From assembly GCF_015767275.1 (NCBI RefSeq), contig NZ_JADWMY010000004.1, positions 1-64,000 of the forward strand: a stretch of 64,000 bases of DNA. The letters run 5' to 3'. This stretch comes from Herbaspirillum sp. AP02. GTDB taxonomy: Bacteria > Pseudomonadota > Gammaproteobacteria > Burkholderiales > Burkholderiaceae_D. The first letter of the stretch is position 1, and every line of letters begins with the position of its first letter. The notes under the pieces are model-generated. The model was not told where the DNA came from. It did no database searches and worked only from the letters and a program-made list of their open reading frames with translations. The translations under genes and the position numbers were made by a program. Positions 44,101 to 53,795 of this stretch are shown piece by piece.

Positions 44101-44637
44101 CACGAGGTGCCGGACCTGATCCTGCTCGACATCGCCATGCCGCAGATGGACGGCTGGAGCGTGGCCCGCGCCATCCGCGCGCGGGGTCTGACGCAGTTGC
44201 CCATCCTGCTGGTCTCGGCCAATGCCTTCGAGAACCTGCACGAGCGCAACGGCGCGCCGCTGGTCAACGATTTCCTGGTCAAGCCGGTGTCGTACAACGA
44301 GCTGCTGGGCAAGATCAGGCAGCACCTGCAACTGGACTGGGTGGCGCCGGGCACAAGCGCCTCGGCGCCCGCTGCCACACCGCCCACCGCCACCACCATC
44401 ACGGCCAAGCCGCTGATGCTGGTGCCGGGCCAGGACAGGCTGGCCGCCCTGCTGCAACTGGGCAGCATCGGCTATGCCAAGGAAATTCTGCGCCAGCTGG
44501 ACGCCATGGACCGCCAGAACCCGGCCTACCTGCCCTTCACCACGGAGCTGCGGCAACTGGTCAGGCAATTCCGACTCAATGAATATGTCACCCGCATCAA
44601 GGAGCTGATCCGCCATGATCTCAACGACGTTCGATAG
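41182..44637 (+). CDS. NCS1 permease-like / histidine kinase / receiver fusion (sensor)
   Basis: A 1151-residue hybrid. Residues ~25-490 form an NCS1-type (cytosine/purine/hydantoin) transporter domain with about 12 helices (TPLSFRRWSEFRLANTALGATSFLALE, TRGAGFGYIGSTITSLIYASFTF, INVTNAYAGSLAWSNFF). Residues 509-546 hold eight cysteines in the pattern CxxC-x11-C-x7-CxxCC-x5-C-x3-C, likely a metal or Fe-S site. Two more helices follow (~578-600 and 620-642) and a coiled coil. The kinase has His697 in GMSHELRTP and N/G boxes NLLGNAVKF, DTGIGIADDD and GTGLGL. A receiver has Asp983. The C-terminal ~90 residues are of unknown type. The start is GTG 41182. The context suggests sensing of an amide or related nitrogen compound by the transporter domain. 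Confidence 0.85.
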   Translation: MTHPATQRIVKVRRDYNTWVANETLEDYALRYTPLSFRRWSEFRLANTALGATSFLALEAISGAITLSYGFTNAFWAIVCVVVLFFLTGLPISYYAARYGVDMDLLTRGAGFGYIGSTITSLIYASFTFIFFALEAAIMAQAIEIYFGLPLVYGYVLCSLIIIPMVAYGITLINRLQMWTQPLWLVLLVLPYLCVLYKEPDALRNLMSFAGRAEEGSSFNLLLFGAAATVAFSLIAQIGEQVDFLRFLPEKTAANRGRWWSALLLAGPGWILLGGAKMLGGALLAFLAIQHEVPMARAVEPTQMYLIGYQYVFGNPALALGAVVLFVVVSQIKINVTNAYAGSLAWSNFFARLTHSHPGRVVWLVFNVLIAVLLMELGVFNALEHVLALYSLVAISWIGAVVADLVINKPLRLSPAHIEFKRAHLYDVNPVGVGSMVIATLLSTLAMSGVLGKTVAALSPFIALGTALVSAPLIAVATGSRYYIARRDTLSEQSYRPYTPGHSPSVLDCVICGNAFETPDMAHCPAYQGAICSLCCSLDARCKDRCKTPRARLPNQILHTLRQLIPARFALKLNTRIGHYLSVFGLLAGGLAIVLWMLYFQQMADLSGLTLAAPDSLRGVFIKLFCLLLVVVGVGAWWLVLTNESRAVAQEESERQTNLLLQEIEAHKQTDAELQRAKEAAESANLAKSRFVAGMSHELRTPLNSILGYAQILHVDATIPPARKEAIAIIRRSGEHLLSLIDGLLDIAKIEAGKMRLASDELALEAFLEQIVGMFAPQAEQKGLQFRFEKTGRLPHIVHADQKRLRQILINLLGNAVKFTDRGGVTLKVRYAREIAWFDVVDTGIGIADDDLERIFLPFERSNAASLREDIGTGLGLAISRMLVHIMGGELSVQSTVGAGSSFHLKLYLPEVHVPRPRLQLEDQMSGYAGPSRHILVVDDQASQRRLLKDMLAPLGFAVSEADSGLACMERLAHEVPDLILLDIAMPQMDGWSVARAIRARGLTQLPILLVSANAFENLHERNGAPLVNDFLVKPVSYNELLGKIRQHLQLDWVAPGTSASAPAATPPTATTITAKPLMLVPGQDRLAALLQLGSIGYAKEILRQLDAMDRQNPAYLPFTTELRQLVRQFRLNEYVTRIKELIRHDLNDVR

Positions 44638-45598
44638 GCAAGTCGTGCTGATCGTCGATGACATGCCCGACAACCTGGCCATGTTGTCCGACGCCCTCGA
44701 CGAGAGCGGCCACATCGTGCTGGTCGCCACAGACGGTCTCTCGGCGCTGCAGCGGCTGGACCACATCACGCCCGACCTGATCCTGCTGGACGCCATGATG
44801 CCCGGCATCGATGGCTTCGAGACCTGCCGCCGCATCAAGCAGTTGCGGCAGGTGAGTCACGTGCCGGTAGTCTTCATGACCGGCCTGTCGGAGACCGAGC
44901 ACGTGGTGCGCGGCTTCGAGGTCGGCGGCATCGACTACGTCACCAAGCCGATCCGTCCGCAGGAAGTGGTGGCCCGCATCGGCGCCCACATCCGCACCGG
45001 GCGCATGATGTCGCAGGCACGTGGGGTCCTGGAACAGGCCGCGCACGCGGTGATCGTCCTGGGCGGTAATGGCTTGCCGACCTGGCAGACCAGCAAGGCC
45101 TCGCAATGGCTGGAGAAGTATTTCGGCGCCCCCGCACCGGGCAGCCAGCGGCTGCCGGCGGCACTGCAGGTGTGGCTGAACGAACAACTGGTGCGCCAGC
45201 GCCAGGGCGAGAACCTGGACCAGTTGCCCCCGCTGGTGGTACGCCTGGACCAGGGCGAACTGCACATCACCCTGTGCGGCCCCGGCCAGGGGCATGGTGC
45301 CAGCCTGCTGCTGGAAGAAAAGACCGGCGCCGCCGCGCTGGCACGGCCGGAGGACGGCCCGGCGCTACCGGCCTCGCTGGAAGCCTGCCGGCTCACCCCG
45401 CGCGAGAGCGACGTCCTGCTGTGGCTGGGCAAGGGCAAGACCAACCGCGACATTGCCGACATCCTCGGCATGAGCCCGCGCACGGTGAACAAGCATCTGG
45501 AACATATCTTCGTGAAACTGGGCGTGGAAACGCGCTCGGCGGCGGCGGTGCTGGCCAGTAGCGTGGCGGCGGGAAGTGGGGGGCAGTTGCTGCAATGA
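44615..45598 (+). CDS. LuxR family response regulator
   Basis: A 327-residue regulator. The receiver (about 1-130) has IVDDMPDN, phospho-acceptor Asp59 (LILLDAMMPGIDGF) and Lys in YVTKPIRP. A middle ~120-residue segment, which includes QAAHAVIVLGGNGLPTW, resembles a PAS-like or linker domain and is longer than in NarL-type regulators. The LuxR HTH starts at residue 260: LTPRESDVLLWLGKGKTNRDIADILGMSPRTVNKHLEHIFVKL. It overlaps the kinase gene by 23 bases, so the two are a cognate pair. The duplicated dyad upstream of the cluster is its probable target. Confidence 0.9.
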   Translation: MISTTFDRQVVLIVDDMPDNLAMLSDALDESGHIVLVATDGLSALQRLDHITPDLILLDAMMPGIDGFETCRRIKQLRQVSHVPVVFMTGLSETEHVVRGFEVGGIDYVTKPIRPQEVVARIGAHIRTGRMMSQARGVLEQAAHAVIVLGGNGLPTWQTSKASQWLEKYFGAPAPGSQRLPAALQVWLNEQLVRQRQGENLDQLPPLVVRLDQGELHITLCGPGQGHGASLLLEEKTGAAALARPEDGPALPASLEACRLTPRESDVLLWLGKGKTNRDIADILGMSPRTVNKHLEHIFVKLGVETRSAAAVLASSVAAGSGGQLLQ

Positions 45599-45690
45599 CC
45601 CCGTCAGCATAAACCCGGGCAGACCGGGCCGCTTTGCCCTATCCTTGCACAGGGCACTTACGCCCATCATCACCGAAGCAAGGAGTCATC

Positions 45691-45888
45691 ATGCCCAAGA
45701 AAGAGAAACTGGACCCGGAAACCGAAGCCCTGATCCAATGGTGTACCGAAGTCGAGCAATTCCTGGTCAAGGGCGGCGCCACGCTGGACCAGGCGCAGGA
45801 GCACATCGAAGAACAGGTGGAATGGTTCACCGACCTGTACTACGACGGCCTGACCCCGGAAGAAGCCGCCAAGGAAGCCCTGGCCTGA
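45691..45888 (+). CDS. Small acidic conserved protein (65 aa)
   Basis: A 65-residue acidic protein beginning MPKKEKLDPETEALIQWC and ending TPEEAAKEALA, mostly helical by composition, with no membrane segment. I do not recognise the family. The gene call rests on a clear AAGGAGTCATC ribosome-binding site and a strong terminator 32 bases after the stop. It sits alone between the response regulator and the convergent cobalamin operon. Confidence 0.75.
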   Translation: MPKKEKLDPETEALIQWCTEVEQFLVKGGATLDQAQEHIEEQVEWFTDLYYDGLTPEEAAKEALA

Positions 45889-45919
45889 AGCAGGTTCCGC
45901 CAACCTCCCCCTACCACCA

Positions 45920-45953
45920 GCATCCCGGCCCGCAAGGCCGGGATTTTCTTTTC
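45920..45953 (+). terminator. Rho-independent terminator
   Basis: ATCCCGGCC-CGCAA-GGCCGGGAT stem followed by TTTCTTTT. It ends the 65-residue protein gene. The opposite strand lacks a U-run, so it is not a good terminator for cobQ. Confidence 0.8.
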
Positions 45954-45958
45954 ATGGT

Positions 45959-47447
<1,489 letters not shown>

Positions 47448-47455
<8 letters not shown>

Positions 47456-48458
47456 GTCGGCTCCATGTATCCAGGGCTTGTTGCAGGCGCTCCCAGCCGG
47501 CTTCGTCAGGCGGCAGGCCAAGGCGGATGCCACCGGCGCCACGGGTGAAGAGGCGTATCCAGATGCCCTCTTGCGCCATGGCCTGGTGAAACGCCACGGC
47601 CTGCGGTTCGGGCCACCACTGGAACAGCGCCGTGCCATGGGCGGCGATGCCGTGGGTGGCCAGCAGGGCCTGCAGGCGTTCGCCCGCGGCCAGCAGTTGC
47701 TGCAGAGTGACCTGCTGCCACTTCCGGTCGCCGAGGGCCGCGCAGCCGATCTGCTGGGCCGGGCCGCTGATGGCCCAGGGTCCCAGCCAGTCGGCCAGCG
47801 CATCCAATAACGGCGGCGCGGCGGCGACGAAGCCCAGCCGCAGGCCGGCCAGGCCGAAGAACTTGCCCACTGAGCGCAATACGATCAGGCCGGCATCGGC
47901 CGTGTGGGCGGCCACGCTCTGCCCGGATAACGTATCGCCGAAGGCTTCGTCCACCACCAGCCAGCCACCGCGTGCGGCCAGTTGCGCGGCCCATTGCATG
48001 AGCTGGCCCGGGGCCACCCGCGCACCGGTGGGATTGTTGGGATTGCAGAGCACCAGCACGTCGCAGGCGCCACCTTGCACTGCTTCCTCCAGCGCGGTGT
48101 AAGGGACTTCGCGTACCGCATGGCCGGCACGCTGCCAGCAGTGCGCATGTTCGGCGTAGATGGGCGCGGCCACCACCACCTGGGCCGGACGTCCATCCTG
48201 CCGCAGGCGCAGTTGCGGCAGGGCCTGGATGGCGGCCTGGGTGCCGGCCACGGCCAGCATGCGGGGCGCACCGTAGTAGGTGCAGGCGGCCTGCTCCAGC
48301 GCCGGCGAGGCTTCGGGCAGGCGATGCCAGGCGTCGGCGGCGATGGCGGGCGCCGGATAGGGCCGCGGATTGATGCCGGTGGACAGGTCCAGCCATTGGC
48401 TGCGGGGGCGGCCGTAGTGGCGCGCCGCGTCGTTGAGGTTGCCGCCGTGTTCAAGCAT
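47448..48458 (-). CDS. cobD: Threonine-phosphate decarboxylase
   Basis: A 336-residue PLP-dependent aminotransferase-fold enzyme. It makes (R)-1-aminopropan-2-ol phosphate, the linker of the cobalamin lower ligand. The opening [28 protein letters not shown] is diagnostic. Also visible are [17 protein letters not shown] and the PLP-lysine in [17 protein letters not shown]. The gene is called cobC in the Pseudomonas denitrificans naming. It overlaps cbiB (8 bases) and cobQ. Confidence 0.94.
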
Positions 48459-49398
48459 GCAGGCCTCCCAGGCAGAGCAGCGCCACGGCGCTGATGACGG
48501 CCAGCCACAGGGCGGTGCTCATGGCCACCAGTCGCCAGGCGCGCACGATGTCCGGTCCTTGCGGCAAGGGGCCGCGCCCCAGTGGCGGGCGCTGTTCCAG
48601 TTCGCCGTCATAGATCGCTGGTCCGCCCAGGGCCAGGCCCAGGGCGCCGGCACCGGAGGCCATCACCGGCCCGGCATTGGGGCTGCTCCAGGTCGGGGCC
48701 TGTTCCTTCCAGCAGGCCATGGCCTGGCGCCGCTGGCCCAGCCAGGCGTAGGACAAGGCGGTCAGGCGCGCCGGCAGCCAGTTCAGCGCATCGTCGATGC
48801 GCGCCGCGGCCCAGCCGAAGTGCAGGAAGCGCGCCGTGCGGTAGCCCCACATCGCATCCAGGGTATTGGCCAGACGGAACAGCAAGGCCCCGGGGCCGCC
48901 GGCCACCAGGAACCAGAACAGCGTGCCGAAGACGGCGTCGTTGCCATTCTCCAGCAGCGATTCGACGCCGGCCTTGGCCAGGTCCTGCTCGCTGGATTGA
49001 CGCGTGTCGCGACTGACGATGTAGGAGGTCAGGCGGCGCGCCAGCGGCAGGTCGCCACTCGCCAGTGCCTGGGCGATGGGCAGGGTATGTTCGCGCAGGC
49101 TGCGCAGGCCGATGCAGAAGTACAGCAGCGCCGCATGCAGCAAGGCGGCCAGCCACCAGGGCGCGGCCGCCAGCAGACACGCGGCCACCAACACCGGCGG
49201 CAGCACCGCCAGGCTCCAGGCCAGCACGCCGCGCAGGCGCAATGCCGGTCGCTGGTTGAGCACGCGCTCGATGGTCTTGGCCAGGTTGCCGAAACCGACC
49301 AGCGGATGCCAGCGGCGCGCCTCGCCCAGAGCCAGGTCCAGCGCCACGCCGAGCGCCATCAACACGGCCAGCCAGGGCCAGGACAGGCCGCTCAGCAT
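48451..49398 (-). CDS. cbiB: Adenosylcobinamide-phosphate synthase
   Basis: A 315-residue integral membrane protein with five or so helices that joins aminopropanol phosphate to adenosylcobyric acid. Family phrases are [81 protein letters not shown] and [18 protein letters not shown]. Start ATG 49398 after AAGGACAGCGC, overlapping the cobU stop by 7 bases. (Also named cobD in some schemes.). Confidence 0.94.
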   Translation of the reverse strand: MLSGLSWPWLAVLMALGVALDLALGEARRWHPLVGFGNLAKTIERVLNQRPALRLRGVLAWSLAVLPPVLVAACLLAAAPWWLAALLHAALLYFCIGLRSLREHTLPIAQALASGDLPLARRLTSYIVSRDTRQSSEQDLAKAGVESLLENGNDAVFGTLFWFLVAGGPGALLFRLANTLDAMWGYRTARFLHFGWAAARIDDALNWLPARLTALSYAWLGQRRQAMACWKEQAPTWSSPNAGPVMASGAGALGLALGGPAIYDGELEQRPPLGRGPLPQGPDIVRAWRLVAMSTALWLAVISAVALLCLGGLHA

Positions 49399-50003
49399 GC
49401 GCTGTCCTTCAGGTTCAGGGGCAGCCCGGCGGCGACCCATTGCACCCGTTCGCAGAGGGCGGCCACGGCCTGGTTCAGACGGCCGGCCTCGTCCACGAAC
49501 CAGCGCGAGATGGCGCCCTGCGGGATGATGCCCATGCCCACTTCATTGGAGACGATGATCACCGGCCCGGCGGCCTCCTGCAAGGCGCGCAGGAAATCCA
49601 CCCGCTGCAGCGTGAATGCCGCTGGCGGGTCGATCGGCCCCAGTTCAGGAAATGCGATGCCGTCGGCAAACAGCAGGTTGGCCAGCCACACGGTCAGGCA
49701 ATCGACCAGCACCACGCGATCGGGGCGGCTGTGATCGCGCAGGGCCTGGCCCAGGGCCAGCGGTTCTTCCACCGTGCGCCATGGGCCACCCAGGGCCAGG
49801 CGGCGTTGCTGGTGGTGGTCGATGCGGGCCCGCATCTCGGCATCGTCACTGCTGGCGCGACGGCTGGCGGTGGCGAGATAGACGATCTCGCTGGCGCCGG
49901 CCTGCCAGGCGGCCAGTGCCAGTTTCTCGGCATGCGCGCTCTTGCCGGAGCGGGCGCCACCGAATACCAGGGTGCGCTGCGGTGGGCGGGAAGCGGGCTT
50001 CAT
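49392..50003 (-). CDS. cobU: Adenosylcobinamide kinase/guanylyltransferase
   Basis: A 203-residue bifunctional enzyme of nucleotide-loop assembly (CobU/CobP). The P-loop is [13 protein letters not shown] near the N-terminus. [14 protein letters not shown] and the conserved [13 protein letters not shown]...[15 protein letters not shown] identify the family. Start ATG 50003, which overlaps the bluB stop as ATGA. Confidence 0.95.
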   Translation of the reverse strand: MKPASRPPQRTLVFGGARSGKSAHAEKLALAAWQAGASEIVYLATASRRASSDDAEMRARIDHHQQRRLALGGPWRTVEEPLALGQALRDHSRPDRVVLVDCLTVWLANLLFADGIAFPELGPIDPPAAFTLQRVDFLRALQEAAGPVIIVSNEVGMGIIPQGAISRWFVDEAGRLNQAVAALCERVQWVAAGLPLNLKDSAC

Positions 50004-50698
50004 GCTTGCGGTTCTCCCTGGGCGGGCCAACGGTCCTGATAGACCAGATCGGCCAGTGACTGGCGTGTGGCCCAGTGCTCCTGTTCCAGCATGGGCCGTT
50101 CGTAGAAGGCGGGGACGTGGCCCAGGCACAGCACCGCCACCGGCTCGGCACCGGCGGGCATCTGCAGCAGCCGGGCCAGGGCCAGCGGATCGAACAACGA
50201 CACCCAGCCCATGCCCAGGCCTTCGGCACGGGCGGCCAGCCACATGTTCTGCAGCGCGCAGGAAAGCGAGGCCAGGTCCATCTGCGGCAGCGTGCGGCGG
50301 CCGAAGACGTGGGCGTCGCGGCGGTCCATCAGGGCGGCGACCAGCACTTCGCCGCAGTCCAGGATGCCTTCCACCTTCAGGCGCATGAACTCGTCCTCGC
50401 GCTGGCCCAGCGCCTGCGCGGTGGCCACGCGTTCCTGCTCGACCAGTGCGTGGATGGCCTGGCGCACGCCGCGATCAGCGATGCGGATGAAGCGCCAGGG
50501 CTGCATGAAACCCACGCTGGGCGCATGGTGCGCAGCCTGTAGCAGACGTTCCAGCAGAGTTGGCTCGACCGGGTCGGGCAGGAAGTGGCGCATGTCACGC
50601 CGCTCGCGGATGACGCGATAGAGGGCGTCGATCTGCTCCTGCGGATAGCGATGGGCCGGCTGGGGCGAGGCCGGCTGAGGCGAGGCCGTCGGGTTCAT
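50000..50698 (-). CDS. bluB: 5,6-dimethylbenzimidazole synthase
   Basis: A 232-residue flavin-destructase of the nitroreductase fold, which converts reduced FMN with oxygen into the lower ligand base DMB. BluB hallmarks are RVIRERRDMRHFLPDPV, HHAPSVGFMQPWRFI and LASLSCALQNMWLAARAEGLGMGWVSLFDP. Needing oxygen, it implies that the complete coenzyme is made aerobically. The N-terminus has a Pro/Gln-rich leader of ~18 residues. Overlaps its neighbours on both sides as ATGA. Confidence 0.95.
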   Translation of the reverse strand: MNPTASPQPASPQPAHRYPQEQIDALYRVIRERRDMRHFLPDPVEPTLLERLLQAAHHAPSVGFMQPWRFIRIADRGVRQAIHALVEQERVATAQALGQREDEFMRLKVEGILDCGEVLVAALMDRRDAHVFGRRTLPQMDLASLSCALQNMWLAARAEGLGMGWVSLFDPLALARLLQMPAGAEPVAVLCLGHVPAFYERPMLEQEHWATRQSLADLVYQDRWPAQGEPQA

Positions 50699-52029
50699 GC
50701 GACCGCGCCTCCCAGCAGGGCCGCCACGGTGCGTGGAGCGGAACGGAAATAGGCGTGCAGGTAGCTGGCGGTGACCTGCTGCTGGCGATAGACCACCTCG
50801 CCCTCGGAAGAATCGAACAGGCGCTCGCCCCGTGCCATGAATTGCGCGCCCACCACCGCCCGCGAATAGTGGAAGGTGTGGCAGCGCAGATGCTCGCCCA
50901 CGGCGCCCGGCAGGTTCAATTTCAGGGTCTGGTAACCCAGTCCCTGCAGGCGTGGCTGTACCGTGGCCTGGCCGGGCAGCACGCCGCACATCTGCCCGCT
51001 GCTGCCATCCTGGCCGACGATGCCCTCCAGCAGGAACAGCATGCCGCCGCACTCGGCATAGAGCGGCTTGCCGGCGGCCGCATGCGCGCGCAGGCTGGAC
51101 TGGGTGACTTGCGCGGCCTGCAGCGTGGCGAGGTAGAGCTCGGGATAGCCACCCGGCAGCCACACCGCATCGCAGGGCGGCAGGGCTTCGTCGGCCAGCG
51201 GCGAAAAGAAGGCCAGGCTGGCGCCCATCTGTTGCAGCAATTCCAGGTTGGCGGTGTAGATGAAGGAAAACGCCAGGTCGCGCGCCACGGCGATGGTCTT
51301 GCCTGCCAGCAGGCGCGGGAAGTCCCGTTCCGGCGGTGGTGTGCCGAAGTCCACCGGGTCCGGCGGCGTGGCCAGGGAGGTGCTGGACATGCGCTCAGCC
51401 ACCGCGTCCAGTCGCGCATCGAGGTCGGCGATCTCGGGTGCGGCCACCAGGCCGAGGTGGCGCTCCGGCAGGGCGAACTGCATGTCGCGCTGCAAGCCGG
51501 TCAGCAGCGGCACCGATGGCCGGGCGTTGCGCAGGCCCTGGCGCAGCATCTGCGCATGGCGCGGACTGGCCACGCCATTGGCCAGCACGCCGGCAAACTT
51601 CAGTTCGGGACGGTAGGCCAGCAGCCCCTGCGCCAGCGCGCCGATGGTCTGGCCCATGCCACGCGCATTGATCACCGCCACCACCGGGATGCCCAGCAAC
51701 TGGGCCAGGTCGGCACTGCTGGGCTCGCCATCGTAGAGGCCCATGACGCCCTCCACCAGTAGCACGTCAGCCTCGGCCGCAGCCAGCGCCACCTGGCGCC
51801 GGCAGTGGTCTTCGCCGCCCAGCCACAGGTCGAGATTGACCACCGGCTGGCCGCTGGCCTGCTCCAGCACCATGGGATCGAGGAAATCGGGGCCGGTCTT
51901 GAACACCCGCACGCGCTTGCCCTGGTTGCGATAGAGACGCGCCAGCGCGGCCGTGATGGTGGTCTTGCCGTGGCCGGAGGCCGGGGCCGAGATGAACAGG
52001 GCCGGACAGCTGTGATGAAGTTCGGACAT
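50695..52029 (-). CDS. cobB: Cobyrinate a,c-diamide synthase
   Basis: A 444-residue glutamine-dependent amidotransferase (CobB/CbiA) acting on the a and c side chains. N-terminal ATP domain: PALFISAPASGHGKTTITAALARLY, KTGPDFLDPMVLE and LLVEGVMGLYDG. C-terminal amidotransferase domain: VWLPGGYPELY and the nucleophile in LYAECGGMLFL, with HTFHYS near the end. The TGATG junction with cobO indicates coupling. Confidence 0.95.
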   Translation of the reverse strand: MSELHHSCPALFISAPASGHGKTTITAALARLYRNQGKRVRVFKTGPDFLDPMVLEQASGQPVVNLDLWLGGEDHCRRQVALAAAEADVLLVEGVMGLYDGEPSSADLAQLLGIPVVAVINARGMGQTIGALAQGLLAYRPELKFAGVLANGVASPRHAQMLRQGLRNARPSVPLLTGLQRDMQFALPERHLGLVAAPEIADLDARLDAVAERMSSTSLATPPDPVDFGTPPPERDFPRLLAGKTIAVARDLAFSFIYTANLELLQQMGASLAFFSPLADEALPPCDAVWLPGGYPELYLATLQAAQVTQSSLRAHAAAGKPLYAECGGMLFLLEGIVGQDGSSGQMCGVLPGQATVQPRLQGLGYQTLKLNLPGAVGEHLRCHTFHYSRAVVGAQFMARGERLFDSSEGEVVYRQQQVTASYLHAYFRSAPRTVAALLGGAVA

Positions 52030-52631
52030 CAGAATTCCACGCCTTTCTGCGCCTTCACGCCCTGCTCCTTGTAGGGGTGCTTCACGGGGCGCATCTCGCT
52101 GACCAGGTCGGCCTGCTCGATCAGCGCCTCGGGCGCGTGACGGCCGGTGACGACGATGTGCAGCATCTCGCGACGGGTGGCGAAGACGCGCAGCACGTCC
52201 TCCAGATCGAGGTATTGGTATTTCAGGACGATGTTGAGTTCGTCCAGGATCACCATGTCGTAGGACGGGTCGTTGATCATGCGCACCGCCTCGGTCCAGC
52301 CGCGTGCAGCCGTGCGCATGTCGGCCTCGCGGTCCTGGGTATCCCAGGTATAGCCCGCGCCGACGACGTGGAAGTCGCAATTCGCATGGCTGCCCAGGAA
52401 GTCGCGTTCGGCGCTGTAGAGCGCGCCCTTGATGAACTGCACCACGCCCAGTTTCATGCCATGGCCGAGGATGCGCATGCCCATGCCGAAGGCGGCGCTG
52501 GACTTGCCCTTGCCAGTGCCGGTGTTGACGATCAGCAGACCCTTTTCCAGTTGGGCGGCGGCCTTCTTCTTTTCAAAGCCTTCCTTGTGGCGCTGGGTCA
52601 TGCGCTTGTGGGAGTCGGGATCGGTTTTCAC
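52029..52631 (-). CDS. cobO: Cob(I)yrinic acid a,c-diamide adenosyltransferase
   Basis: A 200-residue CobO/BtuR-type corrinoid adenosyltransferase that adds the upper adenosyl ligand. The P-loop, unusual in orientation for ATP, is NTGTGKGKSSAAFGMGMRILGHG. VVQFIKGAL, VILDELNIVLKYQYL and VVTGRHAPEALIEQADLVSEM are family text. The start is GTG 52631. It is 25 bases after cobW. Confidence 0.95.
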   Translation of the reverse strand: MKTDPDSHKRMTQRHKEGFEKKKAAAQLEKGLLIVNTGTGKGKSSAAFGMGMRILGHGMKLGVVQFIKGALYSAERDFLGSHANCDFHVVGAGYTWDTQDREADMRTAARGWTEAVRMINDPSYDMVILDELNIVLKYQYLDLEDVLRVFATRREMLHIVVTGRHAPEALIEQADLVSEMRPVKHPYKEQGVKAQKGVEF

Positions 52632-52656
52632 GGTCGGGTTCTTTCCAAAGTGTCGT

Positions 52657-53793
52657 TCAGGTCCAGTCCGCACCGGTGCGCTCGGCAAGAATGCGGGCGA
52701 CCTTGCTGCGACTGGGATGGTAGCCGATGAAGACCAGTTCGCTGTGATTGCCGCGACCGACGGCACTGCCCTGCCCGCTTGCGGCCGCCACCACGCGGGC
52801 ACGCACGGCCTGCAGCAGCAGCGGTCCGTCGGCACCGTGCACGAAGCCCTTGGTGCGCAGGATGGGCTCGGCCAGGGCCGCGGCGGCCACGGCCTGGCGC
52901 AGACGCTCCGGGTCTTGCGGCACCGTGCTGCGCAGCGTGAAGGATTGCCAGCCGGGGTCTTGCTCGTGGAAATGCTTGTGGGTGGACAGCCCGTGGCTGT
53001 GCACGCCCAGGCCGGAGTGGGCATGGCCATTGAAGCGGCGCTGGTTGGCGGCCACCGTGGCGCGCTCGCCCGGCATGCCCACCGGGGTGTAGTGGTGATG
53101 CACCGTCGCGCCCGCCTGGTGCAGGCGCAGGCCCAGTGCCAGGCGGATATCCAGCCGGGCGCCATAGGCCAGTTCCAGGAAGCGCACATTGGGCGCCAGT
53201 GCGCGCACGACCGCTTCGGCCTGCAGCAGCGGGGCTTCGTCCATGCCGTCGATCTTGTTGAGCACCACCACGTCGGCGCATTCGAGTTGCTGGCGGAACA
53301 GGCTGGCGGTGGCATCGCGTACCACGTTGCCACTGGCGAAGGCCTCTTCCAGCAGCAACGGGGTATCGACCACGGCCAGGGTGGCATCCAGCACGAAGTG
53401 CGGCGCCAGCTCGGGCGACTGCAGCACCTCCATCACGGCGCTGGGCAGGGCCAGACCGGAGGTTTCGATCAGCACATGGTCGATCTGCGCACGGCGGGCG
53501 GCCAGCGCCAGCATGGCCGGCACGAACTGCTCGTCGTCACCATAGGCGATCAGGCCATGGGCAAAGTCCTGGATCTGCACCTGGCCCTGGCCATCGCCCT
53601 CGGCGCGCAGCAGGTCGCCATCGATGGCGACCTCACCGAATTCATTGATCAGCAGCGCCAGCCGGCGCGACTGGCGGCGCTGCACCAGGGCACGCAGCAG
53701 CGTGGTCTTGCCGGCCCCGAGGAAGCCGGTGACCACGGTCACCGGGATGGGCGGCGTGGCGTTGGCCAGTGCCGGAGCCGATGCGGCGCTCAT
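52657..53793 (-). CDS. cobW: CobW-type GTPase lacking the CxCC motif
   Basis: A 378-residue G3E/COG0523 GTPase, the group of metal chaperones associated with cobalt and zinc. Walker A is GFLGAGKTT (23-31), the switch region NEFGEVAIDGDLL, the ETSG motif IETSGLALP and the guanine motif NKID (179-182). The conserved metal-binding CxCC, normally in NGCICC, is replaced by HGLIAY (79-84). A His-rich loop at 232-276 (three adjacent His and seven more) may bind metal instead. Located in the cob operon, it may deliver cobalt to the CobN chelatase. That role is inferred. Confidence 0.9.
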   Translation of the reverse strand: MSAASAPALANATPPIPVTVVTGFLGAGKTTLLRALVQRRQSRRLALLINEFGEVAIDGDLLRAEGDGQGQVQIQDFAHGLIAYGDDEQFVPAMLALAARRAQIDHVLIETSGLALPSAVMEVLQSPELAPHFVLDATLAVVDTPLLLEEAFASGNVVRDATASLFRQQLECADVVVLNKIDGMDEAPLLQAEAVVRALAPNVRFLELAYGARLDIRLALGLRLHQAGATVHHHYTPVGMPGERATVAANQRRFNGHAHSGLGVHSHGLSTHKHFHEQDPGWQSFTLRSTVPQDPERLRQAVAAAALAEPILRTKGFVHGADGPLLLQAVRARVVAAASGQGSAVGRGNHSELVFIGYHPSRSKVARILAERTGADWT

Positions 53794-53795
53794 CG

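Noticed and set aside
45599-45640. Terminator after the LuxR response regulator gene
   Set aside because: CCCG...CGGG hairpins are present but no U-run follows, so termination is not supported.
47456-47803. Long N-terminal extension of CobQ
   Set aside because: It overlaps the cobD gene in another frame; the ATP-binding domain begins right after GTG 47455.
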